The notes beneath the pieces were generated by a model, which was given only the letters and a program-made list of their open reading frames with translations, did no database searches and had not been told where the DNA came from. Positions 16,613 to 25,531 of a stretch of DNA of 42,642 nucleotides are shown in pieces. Made by a program: the position numbers and the translations under genes. Numbering within the stretch: the first letter of the stretch is position 1; every line of letters begins with the position of its first letter. Origin of the DNA: Pseudomonas protegens (lineage in GTDB: Bacteria; Pseudomonadota; Gammaproteobacteria; Pseudomonadales; Pseudomonadaceae); contig NZ_MOAK01000015.1 in NCBI RefSeq assembly GCF_003732485.1, positions 21,093-63,734 of the forward strand. The letters run 5' to 3'.

Positions 16613-17872
16613 TCAAGGAAGGGCCTTGCCGATCCTGACCACCGCCTCGAAGGCCGGCAGCGGCGCTGCGGGTTCCACACAGGCCTCCAGGGCCTGGGCG
16701 ATATCGGCCAGCAGGTCGGCGATGTCTTCCAGGCCCACCGACAGGCGCACCAGGCCGTCGGCAATGCCATGTTCGGCCCGTTCTTCCGGGGTATAGGTGG
16801 AATGGGTCATGCTCGCCGGATGCTGGGCCAGGGACTCGGCGTCCCCCAGGCTTACGGCGCGGCTGAACAGTTGCAGGGCGTTCATGAAGCGGCTGCCGGT
16901 GGCCAGGCCGCCCTTGAGTTCAAAGGCGATCATGCCGCCGGGCAATTTCATCTGCTGTTGCGCCAGGCTGTATTGCGCGAAGGACGGCAGGCCGGGGTAG
17001 GCAACCCACTGCACCAGCGGATGTTCCTGCAGGTACTCGGCGATGGCCTGGGCGTTGCTGCAGTGGCGGTCCATGCGCAGGGCCAGGGTCTTGAGGCCGC
17101 GCATCAGGAGAAAGGCATCCTGGGGCGAGAGCACCGCGCCGGTGAGGTCCTTCAGGCCCTGCAGGCGAATGCGCTCCGCCAGGCTCTGGCGGGTGACCAC
17201 GATACCGGCGGTGATATCGCCGTGGCCATTGAGGTATTTGGTGGCCGAATGCACGACCAGATCGGCCCCAAGCTCCAGTGGGCGCTGCAGATAGGGGGTG
17301 CAATAGGTGTTGTCCACGGCAAAGGTGATGCGTGGATGCTGGCGGGCGATTTCGGCCACCGCGGCAATGTCCACCAACTGCATGTTGGGATTGGCCGGGG
17401 ACTCGCAATAGATCATGCGTGTGGCAGGGCTGATGGCGGCCCGCAGGTTGCCCAGGTCGCTCATGTCCACATGGCGCACCTTGACCCCGAACTCGGCCAG
17501 GCCGTGGTGCAGGAGGGCGAAGGTGCAGCCGTACAAGGTCCGGCAGACGATGATTTCGTCGGTGGGGCGCAGCAGGGTCCACAAGGTGGCGGCAATGGCG
17601 CCCATGCCGGAGCCGAAGGCCACTGCAGCCTCGCCATTTTCCAGGGCCGCCATGCGCGCTTCCAGCAACGCCAGGGTCGGATTGCCGATGCGGGTATAGA
17701 AGTAGCCGGGCTCTTCGCCGGCAAAGCAGCCGGCGCCATACTCGGCAGTGGCGAAGGTAAAGGTGGAGGTCAGGTAGATCGGTGGAATCAGCGCGCCCTG
17801 ATGCTCCTGGGGGTTATAGCCGTGGTGGATGGCTCGGGTGGAAAAACCAAGGTCGACGCTTTTGGTGTGCAT
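16613..17872 (-). CDS. mdeA: Methionine gamma-lyase
   Basis: This PLP enzyme should split L-methionine into methanethiol, 2-oxobutyrate and ammonia. From ATG 17872 (GGGAG 8 bases upstream; a GTG at 17881 is too close to it) it is 419 residues. Its diagnostic residues match P. putida numbering: Tyr59 and Arg61 in YFYTRIGNPT, Tyr114 and Cys116 in LYGCTFAL, and the PLP lysine in HSATKYLNGHGD at 212. Cys116 separates methionine gamma-lyases from cystathionine lyases. The protein is about 20 residues longer than the 398-residue P. putida enzyme, with a C-terminal tail ending VVRIGKALP. It is divergent from mdeR. The 2-oxobutyrate dehydrogenase gene mdeB, next to mdeA in P. putida, is absent here. 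Confidence 0.92.
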   Translation of the reverse strand: MHTKSVDLGFSTRAIHHGYNPQEHQGALIPPIYLTSTFTFATAEYGAGCFAGEEPGYFYTRIGNPTLALLEARMAALENGEAAVAFGSGMGAIAATLWTLLRPTDEIIVCRTLYGCTFALLHHGLAEFGVKVRHVDMSDLGNLRAAISPATRMIYCESPANPNMQLVDIAAVAEIARQHPRITFAVDNTYCTPYLQRPLELGADLVVHSATKYLNGHGDITAGIVVTRQSLAERIRLQGLKDLTGAVLSPQDAFLLMRGLKTLALRMDRHCSNAQAIAEYLQEHPLVQWVAYPGLPSFAQYSLAQQQMKLPGGMIAFELKGGLATGSRFMNALQLFSRAVSLGDAESLAQHPASMTHSTYTPEERAEHGIADGLVRLSVGLEDIADLLADIAQALEACVEPAAPLPAFEAVVRIGKALP

Positions 17873-17996
17873 GGTGAACACTCCCGGATTTGTTGTAATG
17901 CTATGCTCAAATCCGGCGCAATAAATTCTAATCTGGTCCCTTAAAAGCGGGACAATTGAAATAAATCTTCATAAAAACAAGATAAAGAGGCAAAAG
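17873..17996. promoter_or_regulatory. mdeA-mdeR divergent control region with an inverted repeat
   Basis: This AT-rich spacer holds the promoters of both genes. GTCCC at 17936-17940 and GGGAC at 17949-17953, 8 bases apart around TTAAAAGC, form a candidate site for the Lrp-type regulator MdeR. The repeat is short, so the call is tentative. Confidence 0.5.
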
Positions 17997-18476
17997 ATGC
18001 CCCAAGGTCTGGATCGCACGGATAAAGCCCTGCTGATCGCCCTGCAAGACAATGCCCGGCTCACCACCGCCGAACTGGCCGACAACGTCGCCCTGACTAC
18101 CTCGCCGTGCTGGCGAAGGGTGAAGATCCTCGAAGAGCGCGGGGTGATCACCGGCTATCAGGCGATCCTCTCGCCCAAGGCCCTGGGCTTTGGGGTCACT
18201 GCCTTTGTCAGTGTGATGATGGAGTCCCACTCCCAGGAGACGGCTCGGGCTTTCGAGCAGCGTCTGCTGGAAATCCCGGAAATCATCGCCTGCCACAACG
18301 TCTCCGGGCGCTATGACTTTCTGCTCGAAGTGCTGGCCAAGGACCTGGAATCTTTCGGCGAGTTTGCCCGGGAGGTGCTGCAGACCCTGCCGGCGGTGAA
18401 GGAAATCTACTCGAGCTTTTCCTTCAAGTCGGTGAAGCCGGCGCGCTTGATTCCGGTGTTGCAGCCCGGCAGCTGA
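17997..18476 (+). CDS. mdeR: Lrp/AsnC-family regulator of methionine gamma-lyase
   Basis: This 159-residue protein has an N-terminal helix-turn-helix (residues 7-50: LDRTDKALLIALQDNARLTT, then DNVALTTSPCWRRVKILEERG) and a C-terminal RAM effector domain with VSGRYDFLLEVLAKDLESF. This is the size and order of Lrp/AsnC regulators. Its position, divergent from mdeA, is that of MdeR in P. putida, a methionine-responsive activator of mdeA, and the name rests on that context. The stop lies 12 bp from the convergent LysR gene end. Confidence 0.87.
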   Translation: MPQGLDRTDKALLIALQDNARLTTAELADNVALTTSPCWRRVKILEERGVITGYQAILSPKALGFGVTAFVSVMMESHSQETARAFEQRLLEIPEIIACHNVSGRYDFLLEVLAKDLESFGEFAREVLQTLPAVKEIYSSFSFKSVKPARLIPVLQPGS

Positions 18477-18488
18477 GGCCGGTACTGC

Positions 18489-19403
18489 TCAATGCAATTG
18501 CTGTTCGTCCAGGTATTGGTTGAGGCACTCGATGAATGCCTGGTGCTTGCGGGTATTACGACGATGGGCCGGATAGATCACATGGATTCTTGAACCAAAC
18601 TGCTCCGGGTCGAGTTGCGCCTCGGGCAGCAGTTGCACCAGTTCGCCGCGGCGCAGATAGGGCGCCGCACTCCACTGCGGACACAGCTGCAGGCCCAGCC
18701 CCGAGAGCAGGGCACCGAAGAGAAAATCATAATTGTCGCTGGTCAGCCGGGGCATCGGTTGGGCCACTCGCTGTTGCACGCCGTCCAGGGTGAAACGCCA
18801 GAAATGCGGGTTCAGCGCCGGATGACGGAAGATCAGCCAGTCATGCTCGGCAAAGGTCTCCGGCGTCAAGGGCAGCGGCCGGCGTTGCAGGTAGCGCGGG
18901 CTGGCACAGAGCAGGATGCGGTTGGCCGTCAGCGGGCGGGCGATCAGGTCCGGCAGCTCCACCGGCCCATCCCGCACCGCCAGGTCATAGCCGCCACTGT
19001 GCAGGTCGACGAACTCGTCGGTGAGCTCGACGTCCAGGCGCATATGCGGGTATTGCTCCAGAAAGCGGTAGCAGGCGGCATTGAGAAAGGCCGGGGCGAA
19101 GGAGGGCGGCGCCACCAGGCGCAAGGTGCCACACATCTGTTCCTGCAACTGCTGGATATCCTCCTGGGCCTGTTGCAGCTGGCGCAGGACCTGACGGGCG
19201 CTGGCCAGGTAGATGTGCCCGGCCTCGGTGAGGGCGATGCGTCGGGTCGAGCGCTCGAACAGCCGGGTGCCCAGCTGGCTTTCCAGGTGGCTGACCGCCT
19301 TGGTCAGGGCCGAGGTGGTCTTGCCCAGGCACGCGGCGGCGCGCGTGAAGCTGCCCTGGTCGGCGGTGGTCACGAACATGGTGATGGCGCCCAGCTGGTC
19401 CAT
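18489..19403 (-). CDS. LysR-family transcriptional regulator
   Basis: This 304-residue protein has a LysR winged helix in its first 60 residues (MFVTTADQGSFTRAAACLG, then VSHLESQLGTRLFERSTR) and an effector domain from about residue 90 (GTLRLVAPPSFAPAFL). The variant FTRAAACLGKTTSALTKAV is of the CrgA/DsdC-like type, in which the effector domain often ends in VIYPAHRRNTRKHQAFIE. It is divergent from the amidohydrolase gene at 19510, with 106 bp between the starts, so that gene is its most likely target. The inducer is unknown. Confidence 0.88.
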   Translation of the reverse strand: MDQLGAITMFVTTADQGSFTRAAACLGKTTSALTKAVSHLESQLGTRLFERSTRRIALTEAGHIYLASARQVLRQLQQAQEDIQQLQEQMCGTLRLVAPPSFAPAFLNAACYRFLEQYPHMRLDVELTDEFVDLHSGGYDLAVRDGPVELPDLIARPLTANRILLCASPRYLQRRPLPLTPETFAEHDWLIFRHPALNPHFWRFTLDGVQQRVAQPMPRLTSDNYDFLFGALLSGLGLQLCPQWSAAPYLRRGELVQLLPEAQLDPEQFGSRIHVIYPAHRRNTRKHQAFIECLNQYLDEQQLH

Positions 19404-19509
19404 TTCAGTCTTGCCTCTTTGGAAAGGATGTCTTGCGCGAAGCAGTATTCTTAAGCGCCGATGAGTTGGCTAGTCTCTCGTCCATTCTGACCCAAGGGTG
19501 CCAACAACA

Positions 19510-21249
19510 ATGAAAAACGCTCTGAAGATCACGCTGGCCTCGGCGCTGGTATTGGCCTCGATGCACAGCCAGGCAGCGGTGGACCTGCTGCTGCACAACG
19601 GCAAGGTGTTCACTGCCGAACAGGGCCAGCCCCTGCAACAGGCCGTGGCGGTAGAGCAGGGACGGATCGTCAGGGTCGGCAGCGATACCGAGATCCTGGC
19701 GCTCAAGGCGGCCGGCACCCGGGTCATCGACCTGCAGGGCAAGGTGCTGATGCCGGGGTTCATCGACAGCCACAGCCACGCCATCTTCGGCGGCCTGAAG
19801 CTCAAGGCTGCCGACCTGGAAAGCCAGCAACTGCCCCTGGACGAGCTGGAGCGGCGCCTGCGCGGTTGGCGCGATGACGGCAAGGCCCGGCATGGCGACA
19901 TCCTCAGCGTCAGCGGTTTTCCTTCGACCTACTGGAGCCAGGTGGACGCCCTGGAGCAACGTTTCAACCAGGGCGAATGGGCCACCACGCCGATTCTGTT
20001 CGTCGGCTGGGACTACCACACCGGCTGGGCCAACCGCGCCATGCTCAAGCGCGGCGGCATAGACGCCGCGCGGGTCAAGGCGCTGCAGGGCGAAGCGCAG
20101 GCCACCATCGGCCACCACCCCGACCACAGCCCCAACGGCTTTGTCGCCGACGCCGGGCTCTCGGCCCTGACCTCGCAACTGCCGCCGCCGAGCTTCGAAC
20201 AGTTGCTCGACGCCGCGCGCGCCGCCCGCGACCTTAACCTGAGCCTGGGCATCACCGCGCTGATGGACCCGGCGGCCAACGCCACCCCCGGCGACGCGCT
20301 GTTCGCCATGCATCCCACGGCCCGGACCGTCGGTGTGCTGCCGGTGTACAAGGCGCTGGCGCAGAAGGGCGAGCTGACCCTGCGGGTCGCGGCCTTGATG
20401 GTGGCCAATCCCAAGAGCCGCCCGGCGGACCTGGAGGTGCTGGAGCAGGTGCGCCAGCAGTTCCTCGGGGTGCCGAATCTGAGCCTGCCGGGGATCAAGA
20501 TCTTCGCCGACGGTGTCGCCGAGTTTCCGGCGCAGACCGCTTCCCTGCTGACCCCCTACAAGAACTCGAAGAAGGACGGCGAACTGCTGATCGACCCGGC
20601 GCATTTCGGCGAGTTGGTCAGCGCCGCCGACGCCCGGGGCTGGCTGGTACACGTGCACGCCATTGGCGACCGCGCGGTGCGCGAATCCCTCAACGGCATC
20701 GAGCAGGCACGGCGCGAGCGTCAGAGTGGTGTGGTGCACTCCATTACTCATCTGCAGATGGTCAACCCCAAGGAGTTCGCCCGCTTCAAGCCGCTCGATG
20801 TGATTGCCTCCATGCAGCTGTACTGGGCGTCCGCCGACGAGTTGAGCATCGACCTGCTCCAGCCCTACATCAGCGCCATGCAGTTCCAGTTCATGTACCC
20901 GGCGCGTTCGCTGTTGAAGAACGGCGCCACCATTGCCGGCGCCAGCGACTGGCCGGTGAGCACCCCGGAACCCTGGAAGGCCATCGCCCAGGCCATCAGC
21001 CGCAAGGGCCCCAAGGGCGTATTGAACAAGGATGAAGGCATCGACCGGGAAACCCTGTTCTACGCCTACACCCGCAACGCCGCGCGGGCCATTGGCCTGG
21101 AGCAGCAGATCGGCAGCCTGGCCCCGGGCAAGCAGGCCGACCTGATCGTTCTTGACCGCGATGTGTTCCAGGTGCCCCAGGAGCAACTGGCGCACACCCA
21201 GGTGCTCAAGACCTATTTTGCCGGGCGCGAGGTGTATAGCCGGCCGTGA
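19510..21249 (+). CDS. Exported amidohydrolase, YtcJ-like (amidohydrolase family 3)
   Basis: This 579-residue protein has a clear signal peptide (MKNALKITLASALVLASMHS then QAA), so it acts in the periplasm. The metal-dependent amidohydrolase fold shows the HxH motif in GFIDSHSHAIFGG (about residue 86), a mid-chain His in HVHAIGDRAVRESL and the catalytic Asp in GASDWPVSTPEPW. The N-terminal LLLHNGKVFTAEQGQPLQQAVAVEQGRI is the small beta domain of YtcJ-type proteins. An upstream GTG at 19498 would spoil the signal peptide start, so ATG 19510 is used. Substrates of YtcJ relatives are mostly unknown. A strong terminator follows. Confidence 0.86.
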   Translation: MKNALKITLASALVLASMHSQAAVDLLLHNGKVFTAEQGQPLQQAVAVEQGRIVRVGSDTEILALKAAGTRVIDLQGKVLMPGFIDSHSHAIFGGLKLKAADLESQQLPLDELERRLRGWRDDGKARHGDILSVSGFPSTYWSQVDALEQRFNQGEWATTPILFVGWDYHTGWANRAMLKRGGIDAARVKALQGEAQATIGHHPDHSPNGFVADAGLSALTSQLPPPSFEQLLDAARAARDLNLSLGITALMDPAANATPGDALFAMHPTARTVGVLPVYKALAQKGELTLRVAALMVANPKSRPADLEVLEQVRQQFLGVPNLSLPGIKIFADGVAEFPAQTASLLTPYKNSKKDGELLIDPAHFGELVSAADARGWLVHVHAIGDRAVRESLNGIEQARRERQSGVVHSITHLQMVNPKEFARFKPLDVIASMQLYWASADELSIDLLQPYISAMQFQFMYPARSLLKNGATIAGASDWPVSTPEPWKAIAQAISRKGPKGVLNKDEGIDRETLFYAYTRNAARAIGLEQQIGSLAPGKQADLIVLDRDVFQVPQEQLAHTQVLKTYFAGREVYSRP

Positions 21250-21270
21250 TGCTGCATGGATGCCGGCCGG

Positions 21271-21300
21271 GCCCGCGATCTTCATCGCGGGCTTTTTTTT
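21271..21300 (+). terminator. Rho-independent terminator after the amidohydrolase
   Basis: A perfect 9-bp stem (21271-21279 and 21284-21292, arm GCCCGCGAT) has a CTTC loop and is followed by eight T residues. It begins 21 bases after the stop codon. Confidence 0.95.
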
Positions 21301-21323
21301 GCCTTGTCGACCACTGCGACGCC

Positions 21324-21348
21324 TTCGCTGGCAAGCCAGCGCCTACGG
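21324..21348. repeat. REP-like element
   Basis: CGCTGGC at 21326-21332 and GCCAGCG at 21335-21341 form a tight palindrome with AA between, set in a TTCGCTGGCAAGCCAGCG context followed by CCTACGG. This is the common intergenic REP core of the P. fluorescens group. A single copy is present here, between a terminator and the next promoter. Confidence 0.65.
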
Positions 21349-21410
21349 GCGACCGGCCTCACGGCCAAACACTTTTCTGCACGGCGATGATTGACGCGGC
21401 AAGAGCGTAT

Positions 21411-21442
21411 CCCTATTCTTTGTCGACCGACAAAGAATAGGG
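21411..21442. promoter_or_regulatory. Perfect 15-bp-arm palindrome at a translation start
   Basis: CCCTATTCTTTGTCG (21411-21425) is followed after two bases by its exact reverse complement (21428-21442). The right arm ends 9 bases before the ATG at 21452 and contains the AGGG of the likely ribosome binding site. It may be an operator for a dimeric repressor, or an RNA hairpin that masks the Shine-Dalgarno sequence. No T-run follows, so it is not a simple terminator. Confidence 0.72.
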
Positions 21443-21451
21443 AACAGTTCG

Positions 21452-22507
21452 ATGAAAACCCTCAAGGGTCCCAGCCTGCATCTGGCGCAATTCAGCGCCG
21501 AGACGGCGCCGTTCCACAATTTGCCGGCGATTGCCCAATGGGCCGCCGACCTGGGTTTCAAGGCGCTGCAGATCCCTGCCTGGGACGCGCGGCTGTTCGA
21601 CGTCGCCACGGCGGCCGAGAGCCAGGACTACTGCGATGAACTCAAGGGCCAGCTGGCGCAGAAGGGCCTGCAGATCAGCGAGCTGACCAGCCATATCTTC
21701 GGCCAGCTGGTGGCGGTGCATCCGGCCTACGATGCGATGTGCGACAACTTCGCCCCGCCAGCGCTGCGGGGCAATCCGCAAGCCAGAACGGCCTGGGCCA
21801 TGGAGCAGATGAAGCTGGCGGCCAAGGCTTCGCGACGCCTGGGGTTGAGTGAGCTGGGGACCTTTTCCGGGTCCCTGGCCTGGCCCTATCTGTTTCCTTT
21901 TCCCCAGCGCCCCGAGGGCCTGATCGAGACGGCGTTCGACGAGCTGGCGCGGCGCTGGCGGCCGATCCTCGATGCCTGCGACGAGCAGGGGGTCAACCTG
22001 TGCTACGAGATCCACCCCAGCGAGGACCTGCACGACGGCACCAGCTTCGAACGCTTCCATGAATTGGTGGACCATCACCCGCGTTGCAACATTCTCTTCG
22101 ACCCCAGCCACTTCGTGCTGCAACAGCTGGACTACCTGAGTTACCTGGACATCTACCACGAGCGCATCCGCATGTTTCACGTCAAGGATGCCGAGTTCAA
22201 TCCCAGCGGCCGCCAAGGCATCTACGGCGGCTACAGCGCCTGGGTCGAGCGCGCCGGGCGCTTCCGTTCCCTGGGCGATGGCCAGGTGGACTTCAAGGGG
22301 ATCTTTTCCAAGCTGGCGCAATACGACTACCCGGGCTGGGCGACCCTGGAATGGGAGTGCTGCCTCAAGGACCAGGAAGACGGTGCCCGGGAAGGCGTGG
22401 CCTTCATCAACCGGCACATGATCCAGGTCACCCAGCGCATCTTCGACGACTTCGCCGGCGCGCAGATCGACCGCCAACAGATCAACGCCATGCTCGGCAT
22501 TGCCTGA
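21452..22507 (+). CDS. Sugar phosphate isomerase/epimerase-like TIM barrel protein
   Basis: This 351-residue protein fits the xylose-isomerase-like TIM barrel family. It starts with SLHLAQFSAETAPFHNLPAIAQWAADLGFKALQIP. Acidic and His metal ligands are visible in CYEIHPSEDLHDG, LFDPSHFVL, MFHVKDAEF and LEWECCLKD. Related proteins isomerise, epimerise or dehydrate sugars and sugar acids; the substrate is not evident. The AGGG Shine-Dalgarno lies inside a palindrome. The next gene follows after 20 bp, so they are probably co-transcribed. Confidence 0.84.
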   Translation: MKTLKGPSLHLAQFSAETAPFHNLPAIAQWAADLGFKALQIPAWDARLFDVATAAESQDYCDELKGQLAQKGLQISELTSHIFGQLVAVHPAYDAMCDNFAPPALRGNPQARTAWAMEQMKLAAKASRRLGLSELGTFSGSLAWPYLFPFPQRPEGLIETAFDELARRWRPILDACDEQGVNLCYEIHPSEDLHDGTSFERFHELVDHHPRCNILFDPSHFVLQQLDYLSYLDIYHERIRMFHVKDAEFNPSGRQGIYGGYSAWVERAGRFRSLGDGQVDFKGIFSKLAQYDYPGWATLEWECCLKDQEDGAREGVAFINRHMIQVTQRIFDDFAGAQIDRQQINAMLGIA

Positions 22508-22527
22508 CCCCTCAGCGAGAACACACC

Positions 22528-23415
22528 ATGAACGCTTTGACTGACACCCTCCAGGCCGACAGCCTCGACCTGGTTCACCGCTATGTGCGCGTCGATGGCC
22601 AGCGCATCCACTGTGTCATCGCCGGCACGGGCCGGCCGGTGCTGCTGATTCCCGGCTGGCCGCAGACCTGGTACGCCTGGCGTCAGGTGATCCAGGCCCT
22701 GGCTGCCCAAGGCTTCCAGGCGATTGCCGTGGACCCGCCGGGCAGCGGCCAGTCCGACCGCCCGGAGCACGGCTACGACACCGGCCATGTGGCCGGGGTG
22801 CTGCACCAGGTGATGGGGCAGTTGGGTTTCGAGCGCTACAGCGTGGTCGGCCACGACGTCGGCATGTGGATCGCCTACGCCTTGGCCTGCGACCATCCGC
22901 AGGCGGTGGAGCGCCTGGCGCTGACCGAGGCGGTGATCCCCGGGCTGGCGGATGCACCACCGATTTTTGTCGCGCCGCAGCAGAACATCTTTCTCTGGCA
23001 CTTCATGTTCAACCAGCTGCGGGATTTGCCGGAAGCCTTGATCGCCGGGCGCGAGCGGGCCTACCTGAATTACATCTTCGACCACTGGTCCCATCGCCGC
23101 GAGGCGGTGGCCGCCGAAGTCTACATCGAGGCCTACGCTGCCCCGGGCGGGTTGCGCGCAGGCTTCGCCTATTACCGGGCGATCCCCGAGACGGTGCGCC
23201 AGAATCAGCTGCGCGCGCAGCGGCCGCTGACCATGCCGGTGCTGGCCATTGGTGCCGAGCACGCCACCAACGATGCACCTCTGTTGACCCTGCAGGGCCA
23301 TGCCAGTGACCTGCGCGGGGCCATTGTCGAGGACTGCGGGCACTTCATCATGGAGGAGGCACCGGAGGAATTTCTCGCGCTGCTACTGCCGTTTCTGCAG
23401 GAGGGCCGTGACTGA
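22528..23415 (+). CDS. Alpha/beta hydrolase, epoxide-hydrolase/haloalkane-dehalogenase-like
   Basis: The protein is 295 residues from ATG 22528. The oxyanion-hole region reads IPGWPQTWYAWRQV, the nucleophile is the Asp of VVGHDVGMWIAYALA (an Asp rather than a Ser, as in epoxide hydrolases and dehalogenases), and the catalytic His is in DCGHFIMEEAPEEF near the end. A cap region lies between about residues 135 and 215. A longer frame open from 22084 overlaps the upstream gene and is a shadow. The gene is co-directional with the isomerase 20 bp upstream. The substrate cannot be told. Confidence 0.84.
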   Translation: MNALTDTLQADSLDLVHRYVRVDGQRIHCVIAGTGRPVLLIPGWPQTWYAWRQVIQALAAQGFQAIAVDPPGSGQSDRPEHGYDTGHVAGVLHQVMGQLGFERYSVVGHDVGMWIAYALACDHPQAVERLALTEAVIPGLADAPPIFVAPQQNIFLWHFMFNQLRDLPEALIAGRERAYLNYIFDHWSHRREAVAAEVYIEAYAAPGGLRAGFAYYRAIPETVRQNQLRAQRPLTMPVLAIGAEHATNDAPLLTLQGHASDLRGAIVEDCGHFIMEEAPEEFLALLLPFLQEGRD

Positions 23416-23431
23416 GGCAGGGCGCAGGCAA

Positions 23432-23460
23432 GGCCGCGGCCACGGAAATTGGCCGCGGCC
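23432..23460 (+). terminator. GC-rich hairpin after the hydrolase gene
   Basis: GGCCGCGGCC at 23432-23441 recurs at 23451-23460. The sequence is self-complementary, so the two copies can pair into a 10-bp stem with a 9-base loop. No T-run follows, so termination is possible but not proven. Confidence 0.45.
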
Positions 23461-23559
23461 GGCGCAAATCTAATATCATTTCGTCCCGGCGCCCTGCGCC
23501 AACCGGCTGTTCGGGCTCAACCGAACGCCTTCCCTGTCCCGACGAGATACCCGACCCCC

Positions 23560-24159
23560 ATGGCTGGAAGACCCCGCGAATTCGACCGTCACCAGGCACT
23601 GCGCCAGGCGCTCGAACTGTTCTGGCGCCGTGGTTTCGAAACCACCTCCATGGCCGACCTGGTGGCGGCCCTGGGCATCGCCTCGGCGCGCATCTATGCC
23701 GCCTTCGGCTCCAAGGAGGCGTTGTTTCGCGAGGCCATCGAGCTGTACGAAAGCCAGGAAGGCGGTTTCGCCGACCTGGCCCTGCAAGAGCCCTGCGCCT
23801 ACGTCGCCATCGAGCGCATGCTGCAAGAAGCGGTGGCACTCTACACCCGGGCCGACGGCCCCCGTGGCTGCATGGTGGTGGCCTCGGCGGTGAACTGCTC
23901 AAGCGACAACGACAGCGTGCGCGAATGGCTGGCCGAACATCGCCGGGCGCGTACCGCAAGCATTATCCAGCGCCTGGAAGCCGCGCAGCAGGCGGGTGAA
24001 TTGCCCGGCCACAGCGATGCAACTTCCCTGGGCGATTATTACTCTACGGTGCTCCACGGGCTGTCGGTGCAAGCCCGCGACGGCGTCAGCGCGGCGCGCC
24101 TGCTGCAGGGCGTGGCGCTGGCCATGCAGGTCTTTGCGCGAACCGCTCAAGGGAGTTGA
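23560..24159 (+). CDS. TetR-family transcriptional regulator
   Basis: The protein is 199 residues from ATG 23560. The N-terminal helix-turn-helix region (residues 1-50: GRPREFDRHQALRQALELFW, TSMADLVAALGIASARIYAAFGSKEALF) is typical of TetR regulators of the AcrR/YcdC kind, and the C-terminal helical domain should bind a ligand. Reading frames open upstream to 23449 lack a start with support. It lies 132 bp upstream of the SotB-like pump on the same strand and may repress it, itself or the preceding hydrolase unit. Confidence 0.88.
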   Translation: MAGRPREFDRHQALRQALELFWRRGFETTSMADLVAALGIASARIYAAFGSKEALFREAIELYESQEGGFADLALQEPCAYVAIERMLQEAVALYTRADGPRGCMVVASAVNCSSDNDSVREWLAEHRRARTASIIQRLEAAQQAGELPGHSDATSLGDYYSTVLHGLSVQARDGVSAARLLQGVALAMQVFARTAQGS

Positions 24160-24245
24160 AGCGGCGCTGCACCCTGGCTCCGCCTGGGAGCCTTTGCCCG
24201 CAATCCGGGAGCAGCGATGCTGGCCCGGGTTGTGCATTTTTTCAG

Positions 24246-24260
24246 CGGGTCCCGGACCCG
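24246..24260. promoter_or_regulatory. Candidate TetR operator before the efflux gene
   Basis: CGGGTC at 24246-24251 and GACCCG at 24255-24260 form an inverted repeat around CCG, 31 bases upstream of the efflux-gene start. Its size and place suit a TetR dimer site, but no second copy was found near the regulator's own start. Confidence 0.35.
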
Positions 24261-24291
24261 TTCCATCATCGAAAGAGTATGACGCCCCCCC

Positions 24292-25476
24292 ATGAGTGAT
24301 TCCGCGGCGACACCCCAAGGCAACTGGCAGCCGGTCATCGCGCTGGCGCTGGCGGCCTTTGTCTTCAACACCACCGAGTTCGTGCCGGTGGGCCTGCTCA
24401 GCGCCATCGGCGCCAGCTTCGATCTGCCCACCGAGCGGGTCGGGCTGATGCTCACCATCTACGCCTGGATCGTGTCCCTGACCTCGCTGCCGGTGATGCT
24501 GCTGACCCGCAACATCGAGCGGCGCAAGTTGCTCACGGTGCTGTTCGGGCTGTTCATCGTCAGCCATGTCCTTTCCAGCCTGGCCAACAGCTTCGGCCTG
24601 CTGATGCTCAGCCGCATCGGCGTGGCCCTGGCCCATGCCCTGTTCTGGTCCATCACCGCGTCACTGGCGGTGCGCCTGGCGCCGCCGGGCAAGCAGGTGC
24701 AGGCCCTGGGTCTGCTGGCCACCGGCACTTCCCTGGCCATGGTCCTGGGCATTCCCCTGGGGCGCCTGCTGGGCGAGGCCCTGGGCTGGCGCACCACCTT
24801 CAGCGTGATTGCGGCCATGGCCGGCTTGCTGGTGCTGTGGTTGATCCGCACCTTGCCGCTGCTGCCCAGTCAGAACTCCGGCTCCCTGCGCAGCCTGCCG
24901 CTGCTGTTCAAGCGCCCGGCGCTGGTGGCGATCTATGTGCTGACGGCCCTGGTGGTCACTGCGCAGTTCACCGCCTACAGCTACATCGAACCGTTCATCA
25001 AGGTGGCGGCGGGCCTGGGGGGCGATGTGGTGACCCTGATCCTGCTGGTGTTCGGCGGTGCCGGGATCATCGGCTCGCTGCTGTTCAGCTGGCTGCACCG
25101 TCACAGTCCCCAGGGGTTCCTGCTGACGGCGGTGACCCTGCTGGCGCTGTGCCTGAGCCTGCTGCTGCCCCTCAACGGCCATGTCTGGTCCCTGGTGGCG
25201 CTGAGCGTGGTCTGGGGCATGGCGATCATGGGTTTCGGCCTGGCCCTGCAATCCAAGGTGCTGGTGCTGGCGCCGGACGCTACCGACGTGGCGATGGCGA
25301 TGTTCTCCGGGATCTACAACATCGGCATTGGCGGCGGTGCGCTGCTGGGCAGTTGGGTCGGCGGCCAGCTGGGCTTTGCCTATGTCGGCCTGGCAGGGGG
25401 CGCATTGGCGACCTTTGCCTTGCTGTTCTATGGCCTGGCGGTCCGCCGCATGGCCGCTGTCGCGCCGGGCAATTGA
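24292..25476 (+). CDS. sotB: MFS efflux transporter, SotB-like
   Basis: This 394-residue inner-membrane protein has about twelve transmembrane helices. The first reads [24 protein letters not shown], the hallmark of the SotB/YdeA drug:H+ antiporter (DHA1) branch. [18 protein letters not shown] matches the loop 2-3 motif and [18 protein letters not shown] the motif-C region. SotB proteins export arabinose, IPTG and related sugars or drugs; the cargo here is not known. A sugar-type isomerase lies two genes upstream, which may or may not be linked. The TetR gene directly upstream is a likely regulator. The gene converges on fetF, 55 bp away. Confidence 0.82.
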   Translation: MSDSAATPQGNWQPVIALALAAFVFNTTEFVPVGLLSAIGASFDLPTERVGLMLTIYAWIVSLTSLPVMLLTRNIERRKLLTVLFGLFIVSHVLSSLANSFGLLMLSRIGVALAHALFWSITASLAVRLAPPGKQVQALGLLATGTSLAMVLGIPLGRLLGEALGWRTTFSVIAAMAGLLVLWLIRTLPLLPSQNSGSLRSLPLLFKRPALVAIYVLTALVVTAQFTAYSYIEPFIKVAAGLGGDVVTLILLVFGGAGIIGSLLFSWLHRHSPQGFLLTAVTLLALCLSLLLPLNGHVWSLVALSVVWGMAIMGFGLALQSKVLVLAPDATDVAMAMFSGIYNIGIGGGALLGSWVGGQLGFAYVGLAGGALATFALLFYGLAVRRMAAVAPGN

Positions 25477-25531
25477 GGCGGGTATTGCCCGACGCCGTTG
25501 GCGCTTTTGTGTTCCGCGGCAGCGCCAGGCT

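Noticed and set aside
25493..25508. Hairpin CGCC-GTT-GGCG followed by TTTT between the SotB-like gene and fetF
   Set aside because: The stem is 4 bp. It sits where a terminator is expected but is too short to call.
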